Assembly (NCBI GenBank): GCA_047495785.1
Contig: JBLDXI010000017.1
Coordinates: 3,534,001 to 3,598,000, forward strand
Direction: 5' to 3'
Origin: Lepidodermella squamata
Taxonomy: Eukaryota; Gastrotricha
Length of the DNA: 64,000 nucleotides
Shown here piece after piece: positions 1 to 12,017 of this stretch. The number at the start of each line of letters is the position of its first letter. Position 1 is the stretch's first letter. The position numbers and the translations under genes were made by a program. The notes beneath the pieces were generated by a model. That model had not been told where the DNA came from and did no database searches. It saw only the letters and a program-made list of their open reading frames with translations.

Positions 1-1490
1 CAAAAATCATATTTCTCGATAACCGAAAGTAGAGAGCAGGAGTCATTCTAAATAATATGCTGGTAGCTGTCAGTCAAGTATAGCTATCAATCGATCGACT
101 ATCAATAATCAAGATTCAGAGTTAAAGACATCAAAAACGATAACAGATCAGATCTGGGATAAAAAATGCACACTGAGCTTCTCTAGCAGAGAAGAGAAAG
201 CTTGCTTTCATGAAAATAAGAGACAAGATAGGAGAAATGGCTGCGGTAACACTCGAAAACTTGAAAAGAAGCATTCAGCTTGGTGATCACTTCTTCCAAG
301 ACAGATAAAGGTTTTCCATATACCGAATAACGAAGGCCCCGTTTGGACGATCGCCAAACACCAAGGGAGGAGAATATCGGTGTCGCAGCGCTCAGCTAAT
401 GGAGCGAGCGTTCGCGCCATCTCATCTCAACTCTGTCGCAACTGCGACGTCCCCTTGTCTGAAAACTCATTCCGATTAACCACTGCGAACCTTTCGTTTC
501 CCAAATATCTTTGAAAGAGATTCATGAAAAACGTATTGATTTGACTCATTTGCAAGCCGGTGATTAGGCAAGTTCAGTATAGCAAGAAGGACACCAAACG
601 AGGAAATAGAGACGGAAACAAAAACCTAACCGGTTCCACCCTAAAATTCGGTCAAGTTTATTTGAAGAAAGATGTTTTAGTTAGCTTTCATTGCTTAAGG
701 CCAGTTGATTTTGATTTTATTAGAAATATTGTGACAAAAGCTTTGCATATATAGTAATAATTAGTACCAATCAGCTATATTGGGAACCTTGACATATGTT
801 GATGTCTTGATGCGCGCGCCCGCAGTTTTGGGACTGGGTTATTCGTTTCCAACCTTCGCGAAGACCGATCCCCTACGGATGCGATGGATCTAAATCTATC
901 CTAGATCTAGAACATTTACTGCCAACTGCCTAATCTACTGACGACTGAGTGTGTGCGTGCAAGAGATGGCCTGACAATCTGATGACAAACGACGATGTTA
1001 ACAGTCAACTGAGCCAGTTTACTTATTCGCAATTTGCAGGGATTTCATGATTTTCAGTTTCAACATAACTCGTACCTAGACGCCGAATAGAAACGATCGA
1101 TGATGTTGAGCTCTCTTGGCTTTCCCTACAGTTTACATGTTCCAAGATTGCTTCATTATGATCGAAGATCGCACACTTTCTCTGTAAACGGTGGCTAACA
1201 CATATTCAATGCTAATAATTATTCATGTGGGTTAGCATTTGGCACAAAGTATCGCTTAGCGGCTATAGTTTGTTGAGGCTCATGCATATTCAATTTTAAT
1301 GCTTGTTTACTAGCTAGTGCAGCGATGCTGGTCTTGCTTTTCGCAAAATGATGCTCGGTAATCGAGTTTTGAGTAGGTATTACTTTTTGCTCCAGCACTG
1401 TTAAAGGTTTTGTACTTTTTGGTTGCTGATCGCCCTAATTTCTGAGAAGTAATTTGATTTGAATTAACGTAAATAGGTTTTAAAACGATC
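1..1490. other. Gene-free left edge
   Basis: No reading frame here resembles a protein family or shows a consistent exon chain. The short ORFs on both strands are unsupported. The last few hundred bases probably hold the promoter and 5' UTR of the elongase that starts at 1491. Confidence 0.5.
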
Positions 1491-2831
1491 ATGCCCAGCC
1501 AACCAGTTGTCATTCGCGAGCTTGCAGGCACATTCGACAATCAGGCTGATGTGTGGTTCGATTTCGAAAAGTCGTTTCCTCACGATGCTATTCGCCATTG
1601 GTTCCAGAACCATAAGCACTGGAGCATATACCTGGGCATTGCTTACATCATAATCACATTGGCTGGGAAGCGTCTGATGGAGAAGCGCGAACGCTTTGAG
1701 CTACGATCTTTATTGCTGCTGTGGAATTGTGTTATGGCTGTTTTCAGTCTTTTTATCGCTGTACGTGTTAGCCCGTTTTTCTTTCGGCGTCTATATCATT
1801 CAACTGTGGTAAGATCAAGCATGCCAAAATGCGCGTTATCTCCAATTTAATCATTTTCAGTATGGAGCTGTATGTGACGGAAATTATGGTATTACAGCTT
1901 TCTCTTTTTTTAATAATTTCTTGAATCAAACTTTTATCCGCCGCCAACAGAAAATACAACCCCGGTAATATCTAAGCGTTTTTAATATGCTAATGCTAAT
2001 AAATTGCCTTTCAGATTGTTATGTGGCTGGAAGTATTTGTCATGACCAAAGCAATCGAATTCATTGACACGCTATTCATTGTTCTGCGGAAGCAACATTT
2101 GGCGTTCATTCACTGGTATCACCACGCCACAGGTTGCTAATTCTAATCTTGATGTTGCTTAAAACGGCAAATATTTTGTTGATTAAATGTAGTCGTGATC
2201 GTTTGCTGGTATGCCCAAGGTGCCACTCAAGGTAAAAATCAACTATCAGCAAAGCGTTTTTATACGAAAGTAATTACTCAGGTCCAGCAAATTGCATTTA
2301 CTACGTCGCCATGAACTCGATCGTCCACACAAGTAAAAATTGTTCATTGCTTTATATTTAGCTAACTATTTTTGATTTATGGCTAGTTATGTACACTTAT
2401 TACGGACTTCGAGTAAGCAAGACCCTTTTCAAATTTTGAGACATAATAACGAATTTTTTCTTAGGCTGCTCGTATCAAAGTGCCCAAGTTCATAAACATG
2501 ACAATAACCTCGATGCAAATAGGTTTGTGATATATTCAACTCGCGATCAGCAGATGTGATGTAATATTCCCTGTTAGGTCAAATGATTGTAGGAATAATC
2601 ATAAATGCTGGAGCAGCTTATTACACGTTCTTACGAAATGATAGACCCTGCGACGATGAGCCTCTTCAAATTGTCGTGGCTAGCTCGGTTTATTTGTCAT
2701 ACTTCTTCTTGTTTTGCCGATTTTTCTATCAGACCTACATCAGCCCGTCATCAGCGAACAAAGGCGCAGATATGCGATCGGGTGTAGCTTGTGCCAACGG
2801 TGCCAACTACAATCGCTCCAAGTTCGAATAA
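1491..2831 (+). CDS. ELOVL6-type very-long-chain fatty acid elongase, 9 exons
   Basis: This is an ELO-family 3-ketoacyl-CoA synthase, an ER multi-pass membrane enzyme that condenses malonyl-CoA with a long-chain acyl-CoA. The predicted protein has 301 residues, normal for the family. Exons read in one continuous frame: 1491-1808, 1861-1888, 1951-1964, 2015-2132, 2193-2231, 2282-2332, 2387-2412, 2465-2522, 2578-2831. Exon 1 has the ELOVL6-like FDFEKSFP start and the KRERFELR cytosolic loop. Exon 4 carries the catalytic histidine box HWYHHAT after [12 protein letters not shown]. The last exon has the [17 protein letters not shown] segment followed by a polar tail. Exon 3 is a 14-nt micro-exon, needed to join VCDGNY to the next exon in frame. 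The ATG at 1491 is the only good start before the conserved region. ELOVL6 versus ELOVL3 assignment is by resemblance only. It stands alone with no close same-strand neighbour. Confidence 0.93.
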
Positions 2832-5260
2832 AAACGCAACGGAACTAGCGGTACGAATCTGGCTTTATCAAGGCTGATGGCTTGCATAAGAAGTTGACTT
2901 AGTCTCTTTCCATGTAATCTTCATATTCTTATTGCTCATAAGGCCGTGGACGCATTTTAAAGTATATAATTGCTGAGAATTTCGTTTTCCATGTTGTGCT
3001 TGAAGTTTGGTGCTGACGGCTTGATTAAGGTGATACTTTATGTTTTTGTTAGGATAAAATCTGCGATTCTCACCTTTTTGCCTGGCTTATGCTTGAAAAA
3101 TGAGTTCACATGGTACTCGCTCGCTGTTCATAACTTAAGGGCGGATATTGAAGAGTAGTCAGAAAAAATCAAACCGCTAAGTAATAGATTGCTTGAGCTG
3201 CTGGTTTCATTCAATATTGCAAGTCCACGCTTCAGGTTATGATGATTTATATCCTACATAATGGAAGTATATTAGGAATATTGCTATACCTAGGTGTATT
3301 TCATATCAAGGGGGTCGATCAAGGCTGACTATTCTAAACAAATATTCATGCGCAAACTCGCTTGTCACCAATTACCACAACGTGTCGTTTCATTGGAAAG
3401 CGTGAACAATATTAAGTGCATTTAGTGCAACCCAGAGTAATATGTCTAATGATGCCCGTGGTAAAGCTAGTTTCGTGGAAAGGTCTCGAAACTAGCCTCA
3501 CCTAGGGCCGAAAGAAGGGAGCCGAAGTGGCGTTAGGCTAGATCACCTCTAAAAGCCAAGCCGATGAACTCCAGTATTTTTCTGATCAGTGTAATATGTC
3601 TCGAAGGTCTCACTGACCATAACTATATAGCGATTCGGATATTCTGCTAGTTACCCCGATAATGCCTGATGAGAGCAGCGAGCGAGCACTACTATTTCCA
3701 AGATTTGAAATATTCTTTGTATTCTTCATTTCTATGCATCAAGTGCAAGATTGTTGGGTCTAAGTTTTGGAACTATTACCAAATTGTTAACTAATGTGTA
3801 ATATTTTATGTGGTTGTAATACGGCAAAGATTTCTTTCTTCGCATTGCATTCGAAGACTTCGATTTATCTTGAATAAAGAGAATCTTGAAATGACAGAAT
3901 CTTGTATTTATTCATTCGCTCTCCAAGACGCACGCTGAGAAGAAAGCACCGGAATTATTTTTCCGTCGAAATCGGTAGCGCTCGCTCCGTAGAACAGACT
4001 GTGGTTTTTAACGGTGGACGGTGGAATTTAAGGCGTCAATTACGTAGCACTCTTCCGCACCGTAGCATTTTCGAAATATATTCAATCGATCAATGACATA
4101 CGAATTTTTCCAATTTATCATCAATGTTGGCGAGAAGGTGAATGCGAACATTTTGTTTGAAGAGAAGAGCCTAGAACAATTGACTCGCGTAAAACAAATA
4201 CCTAAGAAACCAGAACACTCAGGCAACATTTTCGCTGAATTAATCGTGTGTGACTGATTCCGAGACATTAAAATTACACAGTGAATTCAGCCCAGCTCCT
4301 CGACCACCTAGGCGTCAACAAGACACTCGAGCAACATTTTCTATTTATGCCCGCGTTGAGAGCTTTCACATTAATCAAACCCGCTCCGATATGGATTCTC
4401 TGCTAGGGCACCCTGGGCTCCCAAGTACCAAGGTAGGGTTCCAAATAGGGCAAATCAACCCCGAACGCATTTCTTCAAAATGTGCTCCACTTTCACGGCA
4501 GACCCTTCGTGACAATGTCAGGGCATTGGGTGACACGCACACTAATCTTGTGAACTCAGCAAAATTTGCTTCCATATCAGCATAAATAACCAACCAATAA
4601 AACGATAGCGCATACGGTTTTGCATGACACAGTGACGACAGGTAAGGACGAAACGAAAACGAAACGAAAATGACTGATTCGTAATCTATCTACTTATTGC
4701 GCTCAACAAAAATGTGAAAGCCCGGTTTCAATATTCCTCAAGGATCAAAAGAGCCATGTCCACTGGGTTCGTCGTTTTACAAGGTCATTTTTCGATGGGC
4801 TAAGCCCACAACATGGTGCCAAGTCCACACAAAGGTGAATGCGCACACACACATATGAATGCATCGTAAAACTTACCTATTGGCGACCATTATTTTTTGC
4901 AAAAGTTCATATCAGCATTCACAAGTGAATGATTCATAGCTACCTAATGCAATTGCGAATTTGTCCCATAACAGCCTTAGCACTTCACGAATAAGCTGAA
5001 AATTTGAAATTGGGTTCATCAGGCTACCTAATGAGAAAGCCGTAAAGAATCGAACCCGAATCGCCCGCAAACCGCAAACCGCAAACCATGTTTTCTTGCG
5101 AAAAATGAAACACGCCACTTACCTACCCACTTATGTCCTATGTCCTTTTTACCTGTAGCGCAAAAATTACGCTAAATGGAAAATGATTCGAAAGAGTGGG
5201 GTTGATTACCCCTCAGGTATTGGTGGCATTATAAAATTGGTCATTTCGATGAGATGTTTG
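2832..5260. other. Intergenic, no gene seen
   Basis: I see no convincing exon on either strand. The one structured element is a perfect 10-bp stem at 3466-3475 and 3487-3496 with an 11-nt loop. The ORFs at 4250-4593 overlap each other on opposite strands and show no conserved motif. Confidence 0.4.
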
Positions 5261-5266
5261 CAGATT

Positions 5267-5501
5267 TTCAAGATATATATGCCACCAAGCCTTCTTGCAT
5301 GCCGGAATGGTAGGTACCTACTTGTAAGGTATTCCTTACAAGTATTCCTTACTACTATTCCTTACAAGGGTACCTAGGTACAAGGGTTCAAGATATATAT
5401 GCCACCAAGCCTTCTTGCATGCCGGAATGGTAGGTACCTACTTGTAAGGTATTCCTTACAAGTATTCCTTACTACTATTCCTTACAAGGGTACCTAGGTA
5501 C
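5267..5501. repeat. 120-bp tandem duplication with internal hairpins
   Basis: Bases 5267-5381 recur at 5387-5501 without a visible mismatch, so the period is 120 bp and the copy looks recent. Each copy contains a perfect 10-bp stem with a 4-nt loop (5320-5329 pairing with 5334-5343 in copy 1) built from CTTGTAAGG and CCTTACAAG. It also contains TACCTA/TAGGTA inverted words that could pair more widely. Either a recent unequal duplication or an assembly duplication would explain it. Confidence 0.85.
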
Positions 5502-5534
5502 TGGAAGGGAATACAAAAACTTAAATACCTTATA

Positions 5535-5705
5535 CCTAGGCTGACTCCGGAGTCATTTGGACTCTTTTGAGACTTTTTCTGACTCATGGCTGACTCCGAT
5601 ATATAATACTAAATAATTGTTGACTCCGAAACGAGTCAGACAATCAGTCAAAACTGACTCCGGGTCTGACTTTGACTCCAAAAGGAACTGTCTTTGACTC
5701 CACAC
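5535..5705. repeat. TGACTC-rich patch
   Basis: About nine copies of TGACTC or its complement GAGTCA lie within about 170 bp, often as CTGACTCCG. Two more TGACTCG/GTGACTCG words occur at about 5956 and 5992. The core matches the AP-1/bZIP half of TGA(C/G)TCA, but spacing is irregular. It may be a decayed short satellite rather than a regulatory array. Confidence 0.5.
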
Positions 5706-7322
5706 TGCTTATTTACACTCGCCATAATATATCCCTGGTCCAAAAAATCTAAGGAATATCGTTAGCTAAAGCTCGCTTCGCTCGCAGGTGGCTATTTTGA
5801 GGTTGCAAAGGCGCAAAAACAAAGAATTTTGTTGAAAAACCAGTCGAATCCCGCCAAAAGTCGTAGCGACGGGTGAATAGAGAGCAATTTTCGCGCTAGA
5901 AGGGGAACTGAAGTTATTTATACTCGTGATATTCACTGGTTTTTCGGCATTTTAATGGTTTTGACTCGTTGGCCAATTTTTTACTCTAGCTTGTGACTCG
6001 CGATTTTCAGACCACAGTGCTTAAGGAGACGGTGGACATTTGAAAGTAGAAGAGCCAACCAAACCGAGAGGCAGGTCGGCCATCCACCGGTTTCGTTCAA
6101 GTTCAAGCCGGGTGTACCGTCTTTGACCGGATGTCTTCAGGCTTCGGATTTCATCACATCACCATCGTAAGCCACGCCATGTTACGTGCTGCTGCCGTGT
6201 GCAAATGGGATCCCAAATCGATGCACACTTTTTGCGTAGTAAAAACTGAAAAAGTTAGGAATTTTTGCCAATGGAGGGTGATACAAGGATGATTTTTCTT
6301 TTCCTAATCTAGTATTGAGCCTTAACAACCCATAGCAATCGATGGGACTCCCACGATAAGTGGAGGTTGGTGTTGATGAAAACCCGCTACTAAGTTCTGT
6401 TAGGTTACCACGGTCCGCTCGAAATGATCATCGAGAAAACGAATCGAATCTGCGCTGAAAGTTTGTAAAAATGTACAAGCTACTCTCAGATCTAGGAAAC
6501 TTCAAAGCGGGATAGGAATTTCACGCTTAAATGTTAATGAACTTATCAAATAAGGCATGCTAAACACGAGAAAAAGCAAATGACCCGACTTTTTTTGTGT
6601 CGTGAGAAAATTCCATGCGGCAAACCATGCGTTTAATGCAATTGCATAGTTTAATTAATTTATAAAACAATTGTTGTTACTGAAATTATTGTAAAACAAA
6701 ATCTTCGCGATGATTAATCACGAGGATGTTTCTGGTTTATGAATGCGCTGATGTTCCGCGGCTGACAGCAGGTGCAGGGTTTCCTCCCGGGTGTTTTTCC
6801 GTTAAACGTAACCAGAGGGGTCCGAGGAAAGTTATCTCCTATCGGGCTGTTTCATGCGCTATTATTTAGTCCTAACAGGGTAGTTTACTAAACCGCAGTC
6901 AGTTTTCGCGCATCTGTTTTACTTTTTCAGAACTCGGCCAAGCCAGTTCAGCTGTGACCGCGAATTTCTGACTGTCGAATTTCGACCAACTTTGACTTAG
7001 CCGTTCTTCAGTCTCTGAAGGACTGGAAGTAATTGGACCTCGTATTAGTGTTCACTAGGGTACCCTCATCAATATGTGTGATTGCTGTCGCGCTAATCTG
7101 TTTTTTTTACCCTGGGGACTCCTAACAAGATGTGCACTTTTCGCGTCATCTACGTTACCGAAAATTTTGTTTTTTCTCCAGTGTCACCAAATGGCGAAGG
7201 CAACTGAAATGAATATACGTGCCTCAAATAGGGATTATTAAGGGCTATCCATAGACCCCACTCTTGCCGGGCTGTGATATCCAGATTTACAACACTGACC
7301 CTCTGAAAAAGTGAAAAAAAAT

Positions 7323-7690
7323 CGTCATCTACGTTACCAAAATAGGGGTATCCGCCAACACGGATTTTATCAAGTTTTTACTTCGCCCAGGTCTTTCTTT
7401 TGTGTTATAATGATATAGTAGTCATGTATCGTACCGCCTATGATAATTTTAGGTCGATTTAACCGAGATTCGGAATACACCGGGGTCTCCAAACATGAGA
7501 AAGCGTTATCGTGGTAGGGGTACCCGCCAACTCGGATTTTTTCAAGTCTCTACCTTTATCAAGTCTTTCTTTTGTGATATAATGATGCAAGAGCAATGCC
7601 CTGTAAGGTATATGTCTTTTCCAGATCAGCCGTGTTGAGTTTTTGACTGCCCCGAGTTCTCAGACTTGGGAAAGAGCCACGTTTTTAGCT
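7323..7690. repeat. Diverged tandem repeat, period about 172 bp
   Basis: A unit beginning TAGGGGTA(T/C)CCGCCAAC at about 7343 recurs at about 7515. Both copies continue through CTTTCTTTTGTG(T/A)TATAATGAT and a later GAGTTCTCA/GGGTCTCCA-like word. Copies are clearly diverged. The first is directly preceded by the GTCATCTACGTTACC motif found elsewhere in this desert, suggesting one degraded repetitive element. Confidence 0.55.
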
Positions 7691-8814
7691 AAGTAATTGC
7701 GGTCATCAATCGTCGAACTTTCGTCGATGCGCTATTCGAATGACGTTTATTGTCACACAAAGTCTTATATCTGATGTCCATTGGCATTTCTTTCGCATTT
7801 CATTGGTTCACTCGTTAGTTTGCCACCTATAAAACTCATCTATTTCGAATTTGTTTACAATTTATGAACATTGCAGCTCTTCAAGACTGAAAAGCGAAGT
7901 TGGTTCCTCAACACCGAACGTCAACGTTACGCGTTCAACAGGTATGGGGTATGGGGTATGGGGAAAATGTTCCCCAGCTGGCCATACAATGGCTGCTGCT
8001 GGTAAGAAGATCCCAGCTCTGCTAGAAGTGCAGACTGCACCCTGGTTGATCGCAACATTGCCGTGTCGCGCTTTTTTAAGGATGCTTGTTGATATGCATG
8101 CGCAACATCATCGATCTGTTTGTCGATATGTTGCTTGTCGATGCAAATGATCAATGGGAGGCCCCTAGTTATCAGTGGGCTGATCATTGTTACTGAAATT
8201 TTCGTAATTTATCGATTAACTTGATCGAGCATCGAATTAAAGATAATTTTCTTCAATTTTATTTTGCGTTATGTCAATTTTTCTTGCTTTCTTTCGAATT
8301 GAGATTGCGTACATGATAAAATCATAGCCTGGAATGGGATAGGTTGATATTTCGGGTTGGATTCATAGGCTACGCACAATAATGACGACATTAAAGACGA
8401 TGATGAGGTTGATACGTCGCTGTCTCAAAAGACAATATCGACGACAATTTCCGTCATCTGAAGTGGAACGTCATAGATTATATTCACAGATACGACTGCG
8501 GAGGTGAAATGCCGAAGCAAGGAGTACACTGTTCATATTGTGCCAAGGTCTTTTTCGATTCATATTGGGATTCAACTTGGTCATAAAATTTGCCTCTGTC
8601 TTTACGCATTTGAACGACTACAACAACTAAAATCAGAAAAGCTGATATGAGGCTTTGTACTTATTTTTGACACATTTCAGCTCCACTGTTCGACGCATTC
8701 GATTTATCTATATTTCACTCCTACACGAGCTCTACGTGACGAAAACTGCAGCATTTTTCAGTATGACTTTGGTCACCCTCTCGACAAGGTAATCAAGGTA
8801 CTCCCATTAGTCCA

Positions 8815-9260
8815 TCATGTTCAGTCGTGCTTCTATTGCATGCTCTTTGAAGAGTTACATGATCCCATAGTAAAAGTCATCTATCAGCTTAGAAATAACG
8901 AGAAATTTTCGCCCGAGATTGATTTTCTTTTCTCACCTTGATAACCAAAGGTAAGCAAGGTCGAAAAGGGGACATTATGTTCAATTTCTTTCTCAATAGA
9001 TGCGCCTTGAAGCGTTGCTTACTCTCTGCAAGTTTCAGCCGCCAACGGGCTTGCAAAGACGAGAAATCGCGCTCTAAAAAGACTTATTCGGGTCCAGCTT
9101 CGATGAAGCCCCCTGCCTAACCAAGGTAACCATAGGTGTGAATAAGGGGACATTATGTTCGATTTGTGTTCCACGAGATGCGCCTTAAAGAGTTGTACAA
9201 TCCCACCAAGTTTCAGCTCTCCGCGAGCTGTCCTTGACGCGCAAAATGTAAATGAAAATA
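8815..9260 (+). repeat. Three diverged copies of a roughly 150-190 bp unit
   Basis: Segments starting near 8819, 8970 and 9157 align through a GTTC..GATGCGCCTT(A/G)AAG core followed by CAAGTTTCAGC in the last two. Two copies share GGGGACATTATGTTC exactly. The short ORFs that run over them are artefacts of the repeat, not genes. Confidence 0.45.
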
Positions 9261-9860
9261 CTATATTTCCGCGTCATCAAGGCGCTAGTCACGTGACTAA
9301 GCTGGTAATTTTTATCGACTATTTCGTCCCCCAGACGCGCCAGTTTGACTCTGAACATAGTCATGTTATATATATTTCTTCTTGTGCTGATGAGGGGAGT
9401 ACGGCCCGGCTGAAATTTCGGCGTCTCGTTGCCGAGCCGGGTACTGCGTCATCTACCTGACTTTTTTTCGTCATCTACGTTACCTTACCTTTCAGCTCGG
9501 TTCTCCACACATGTAGGGGCTGCGCTCGCGTGCTAGGCGCCAAACGATAGAGGACATCATGGCGCGTCTGCTGATATGCGACATGAGGGGCGAAACCTGG
9601 TGGCGGGGTAGAATTTTTGACATATATATTGGTGACTCTAAAAGTACTTCTAATTTTGCGTCATCAATTTTTCGCGCGGGGCTTAAGTTTTACAGCTCAA
9701 TTTAATTTTTTTACCCCAGTTTTTGGTACCGTTAGATACCTCTAGGGGCCCTTCGTGCAAAAACGTTGGCGCACTTTTACTAGCTAACCCTTTTCCGGTA
9801 TTTTAAAATTAGCAAAGTTTACACACCGTCATATACGTTACCCGAAAAACACCCTCACCG

Positions 9861-12017
9861 CGATCTGCCGTGCTGTGCACCTGCGTTTCTGGTTACGCAT
9901 CGCTAAGAGCTCATCCAAATTTGCAGAGTGGCCCCATTTTGCGTTTTTACTTGCTTTGAGTTACGATTTTGCGTCATTCCCCCATGTTACCCCGTAAACG
10001 CGTTTCTTGAAAGTTAAAGATTGATCGCTATCAATAGTCTTTTTCTGGGTCATTGAACATTATAGAAAATAGAAACTGAACTAGCTGCTTCAGCTTACGC
10101 GAATAAAGATGATCATGGATCATGGATTACGGTCACAAGCTATCGAATATTAGGCGTTAGTGGTTAGGGGTCCTTAATGCGAACTCACCTCTCCCGTCTT
10201 CGACTTCATTACGAACGTAATGCGTAATGCGTAATGCGCAATGCACGAATGTTTTGCATTTTTAGCTTTATAGGCTATATGCTAAATATCAGCCTTGAGG
10301 ATAAAGAATTAGGAAGCTAGCTTATGTGCAAGGGTTGGGGCTCAACACTCGCTGACCTGTCGATTTGAGGTTTGAGAACTACCGTTAATTAGTATAAAAG
10401 TTGATACTGTAGTGCAATATGGAACAACCTCTCGGGGCTCTCTTGGATTAGAGATGCACGCTGGAAGAGTGCTTGGGGTCATTGCTCGTGATCCAGAATA
10501 GCTTCATGGGGACGCGATCCTTCTTAAACATTGGTGTCGTAGCTAGGCCGACGTTTGCCGTATGGCTTTCACCGGCCCTCGGCGTAACGTACGATGCGTT
10601 AGATTTAAAATAGCATACAGGATAAGGAAAAAATTGGAAGCATTTGTGAAAAAATAAGAGGGTTTTATCACAAGACGCCTATTTTTCATAATTAAGCTGT
10701 CAACAGTCGTTTGACCTCGCGACTTTCATGAGATGTATTTATCTGTGAGTTTTGAGTTACAGTCGTTTTGATTGCTGCGTGACATGCGATTCGCATTGCA
10801 GCTTGATAGGGTGGCTACATCACATCGTACATCTCTAACGCATGTCATCAACATACAGGCTACATCTTCCAATTTCTTCTTGCGGTTTAAAGTCAGTAAG
10901 ACTTAGTGGAATTTTTTCATCGGTGGGAAATTGTGAAACAACCCCATGATTCCTTATTGTGCGAGTGTCCATTTATTTACCGGGAGGGATACTCGCCTGA
11001 GTGATTTGTATGACCAATCATTCGTCATTTAGAAGTTTGCACGTGAATTTCATTTTTAGCACATATTATAAGTTTAAGTTAGCATGCGTAACTTATGATT
11101 TAATATATCACAGGGCGGTCAATATTCGAATTAGTTGGCTGCATCCACTGCCACCCCGCTCTATTAGTCATTGCTGGCAGGCATGTTGTCTATAAGATCG
11201 CCTCCCCCGTGTAAATTTAATTCCCACCTACGATATTTAATTCATAAAATTGTTGTGTTTAGTAGGATTGTTTCTATCAGTGCGCCTGAAAACAAAGACC
11301 TGCGCGGGTTTTCATCAATGAATTGAGTTTTTTTTGTCGTTGAAGTAATAGCAATGTTCACGTGAATTGTTTCCCGGGGATTGTTTCTCTTATTTACAAA
11401 AAAATAACGTGCTCCTCTACATTCATATTGGCCGTGCATTTAAGCATTATTTGTGCGTAGAAAACTAGCTTGGAGCCGCTCATAAACCGTTGGTGGCGTG
11501 ATTCTTGAATGGCATGAGTGAAACAACTCCGGCTACACTAGGATATTCGGTCTCCTGTGCTAACTGCTTGATGCATATTACTCAGTTATGTCACCACTAA
11601 GACAGCGGATTCGAGGACAAATTTTCTCCCTAGCACTTATGTAGCGATAAATTTTTAGGTTTTGGAGGAAGTCGTTCGAACTTGGCAACCTGTATTAAGC
11701 GTGCTCTCTTTAGAGTTTTTTCTCATCCCATCTTGACGGAATGAACACGCACTGGAATCGTTTTTATATTATGCCATTGAATCGTAATGTAAACTGTTTT
11801 TTACCGGCTTGCGTATTTTTACATTCCCGCTCTGTGCGATGTTGCGTTGTACATAGAGAAATAGCTATGGTCTCAATAACTACTGCATTGCTGTTTTTTT
11901 CATTTTCTATAGAGTTTCCGGCAGGGTCTCTTAAGTTAGTGATACTGGTGGCTGTCTGTGCAGCTCTCATTCCAACAACAGCTCATAAACGATAGTTGGG
12001 CTGCATCAACTTCATCA
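9861..12017. other. Intergenic, simple repeats only
   Basis: No gene is visible. A short array of TAATGCG/AATGCGC words lies at about 10217-10243. The bases just before 12018 presumably hold the 5' UTR of the serine palmitoyltransferase gene. The ORFs at 11741-11995 lack any recognisable feature. Confidence 0.4.

Larger units (their letters stand above)
7144..9842 (+). repeat. Dispersed GTCATCTACGTTACC motif family
   Basis: The word CGTCATCTACGTTACC occurs at 7144-7159, 7323-7338 and 9469-9484, and with one mismatch at 9827-9842. A shortened version, CGTCATCTACCTGA, lies at 9447-9460, and TGCGTCAT-led relatives lie at about 9657 and 9972. All are in the same orientation and followed by A/T-rich or GAAAA sequence. 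I read them as remnants of one mobile or satellite family; no coding potential is linked to them. Confidence 0.55.

Noticed and set aside
7851-8187. 99-residue plus and 86-residue minus ORFs
   Set aside because: They overlap on opposite strands, contain a GTATGGG simple repeat and no motif.
8938-9460. Two short plus-strand ORFs sharing MF..RCALK as a small protein family
   Set aside because: Similarity comes from the underlying diverged DNA repeat; frames drift and no splice or start context supports coding.
11958-12017. GTG start 60 bp upstream in frame with the SPT gene
   Set aside because: Animal nuclear genes start at ATG; the first in-frame ATG at 12018 is preferred.
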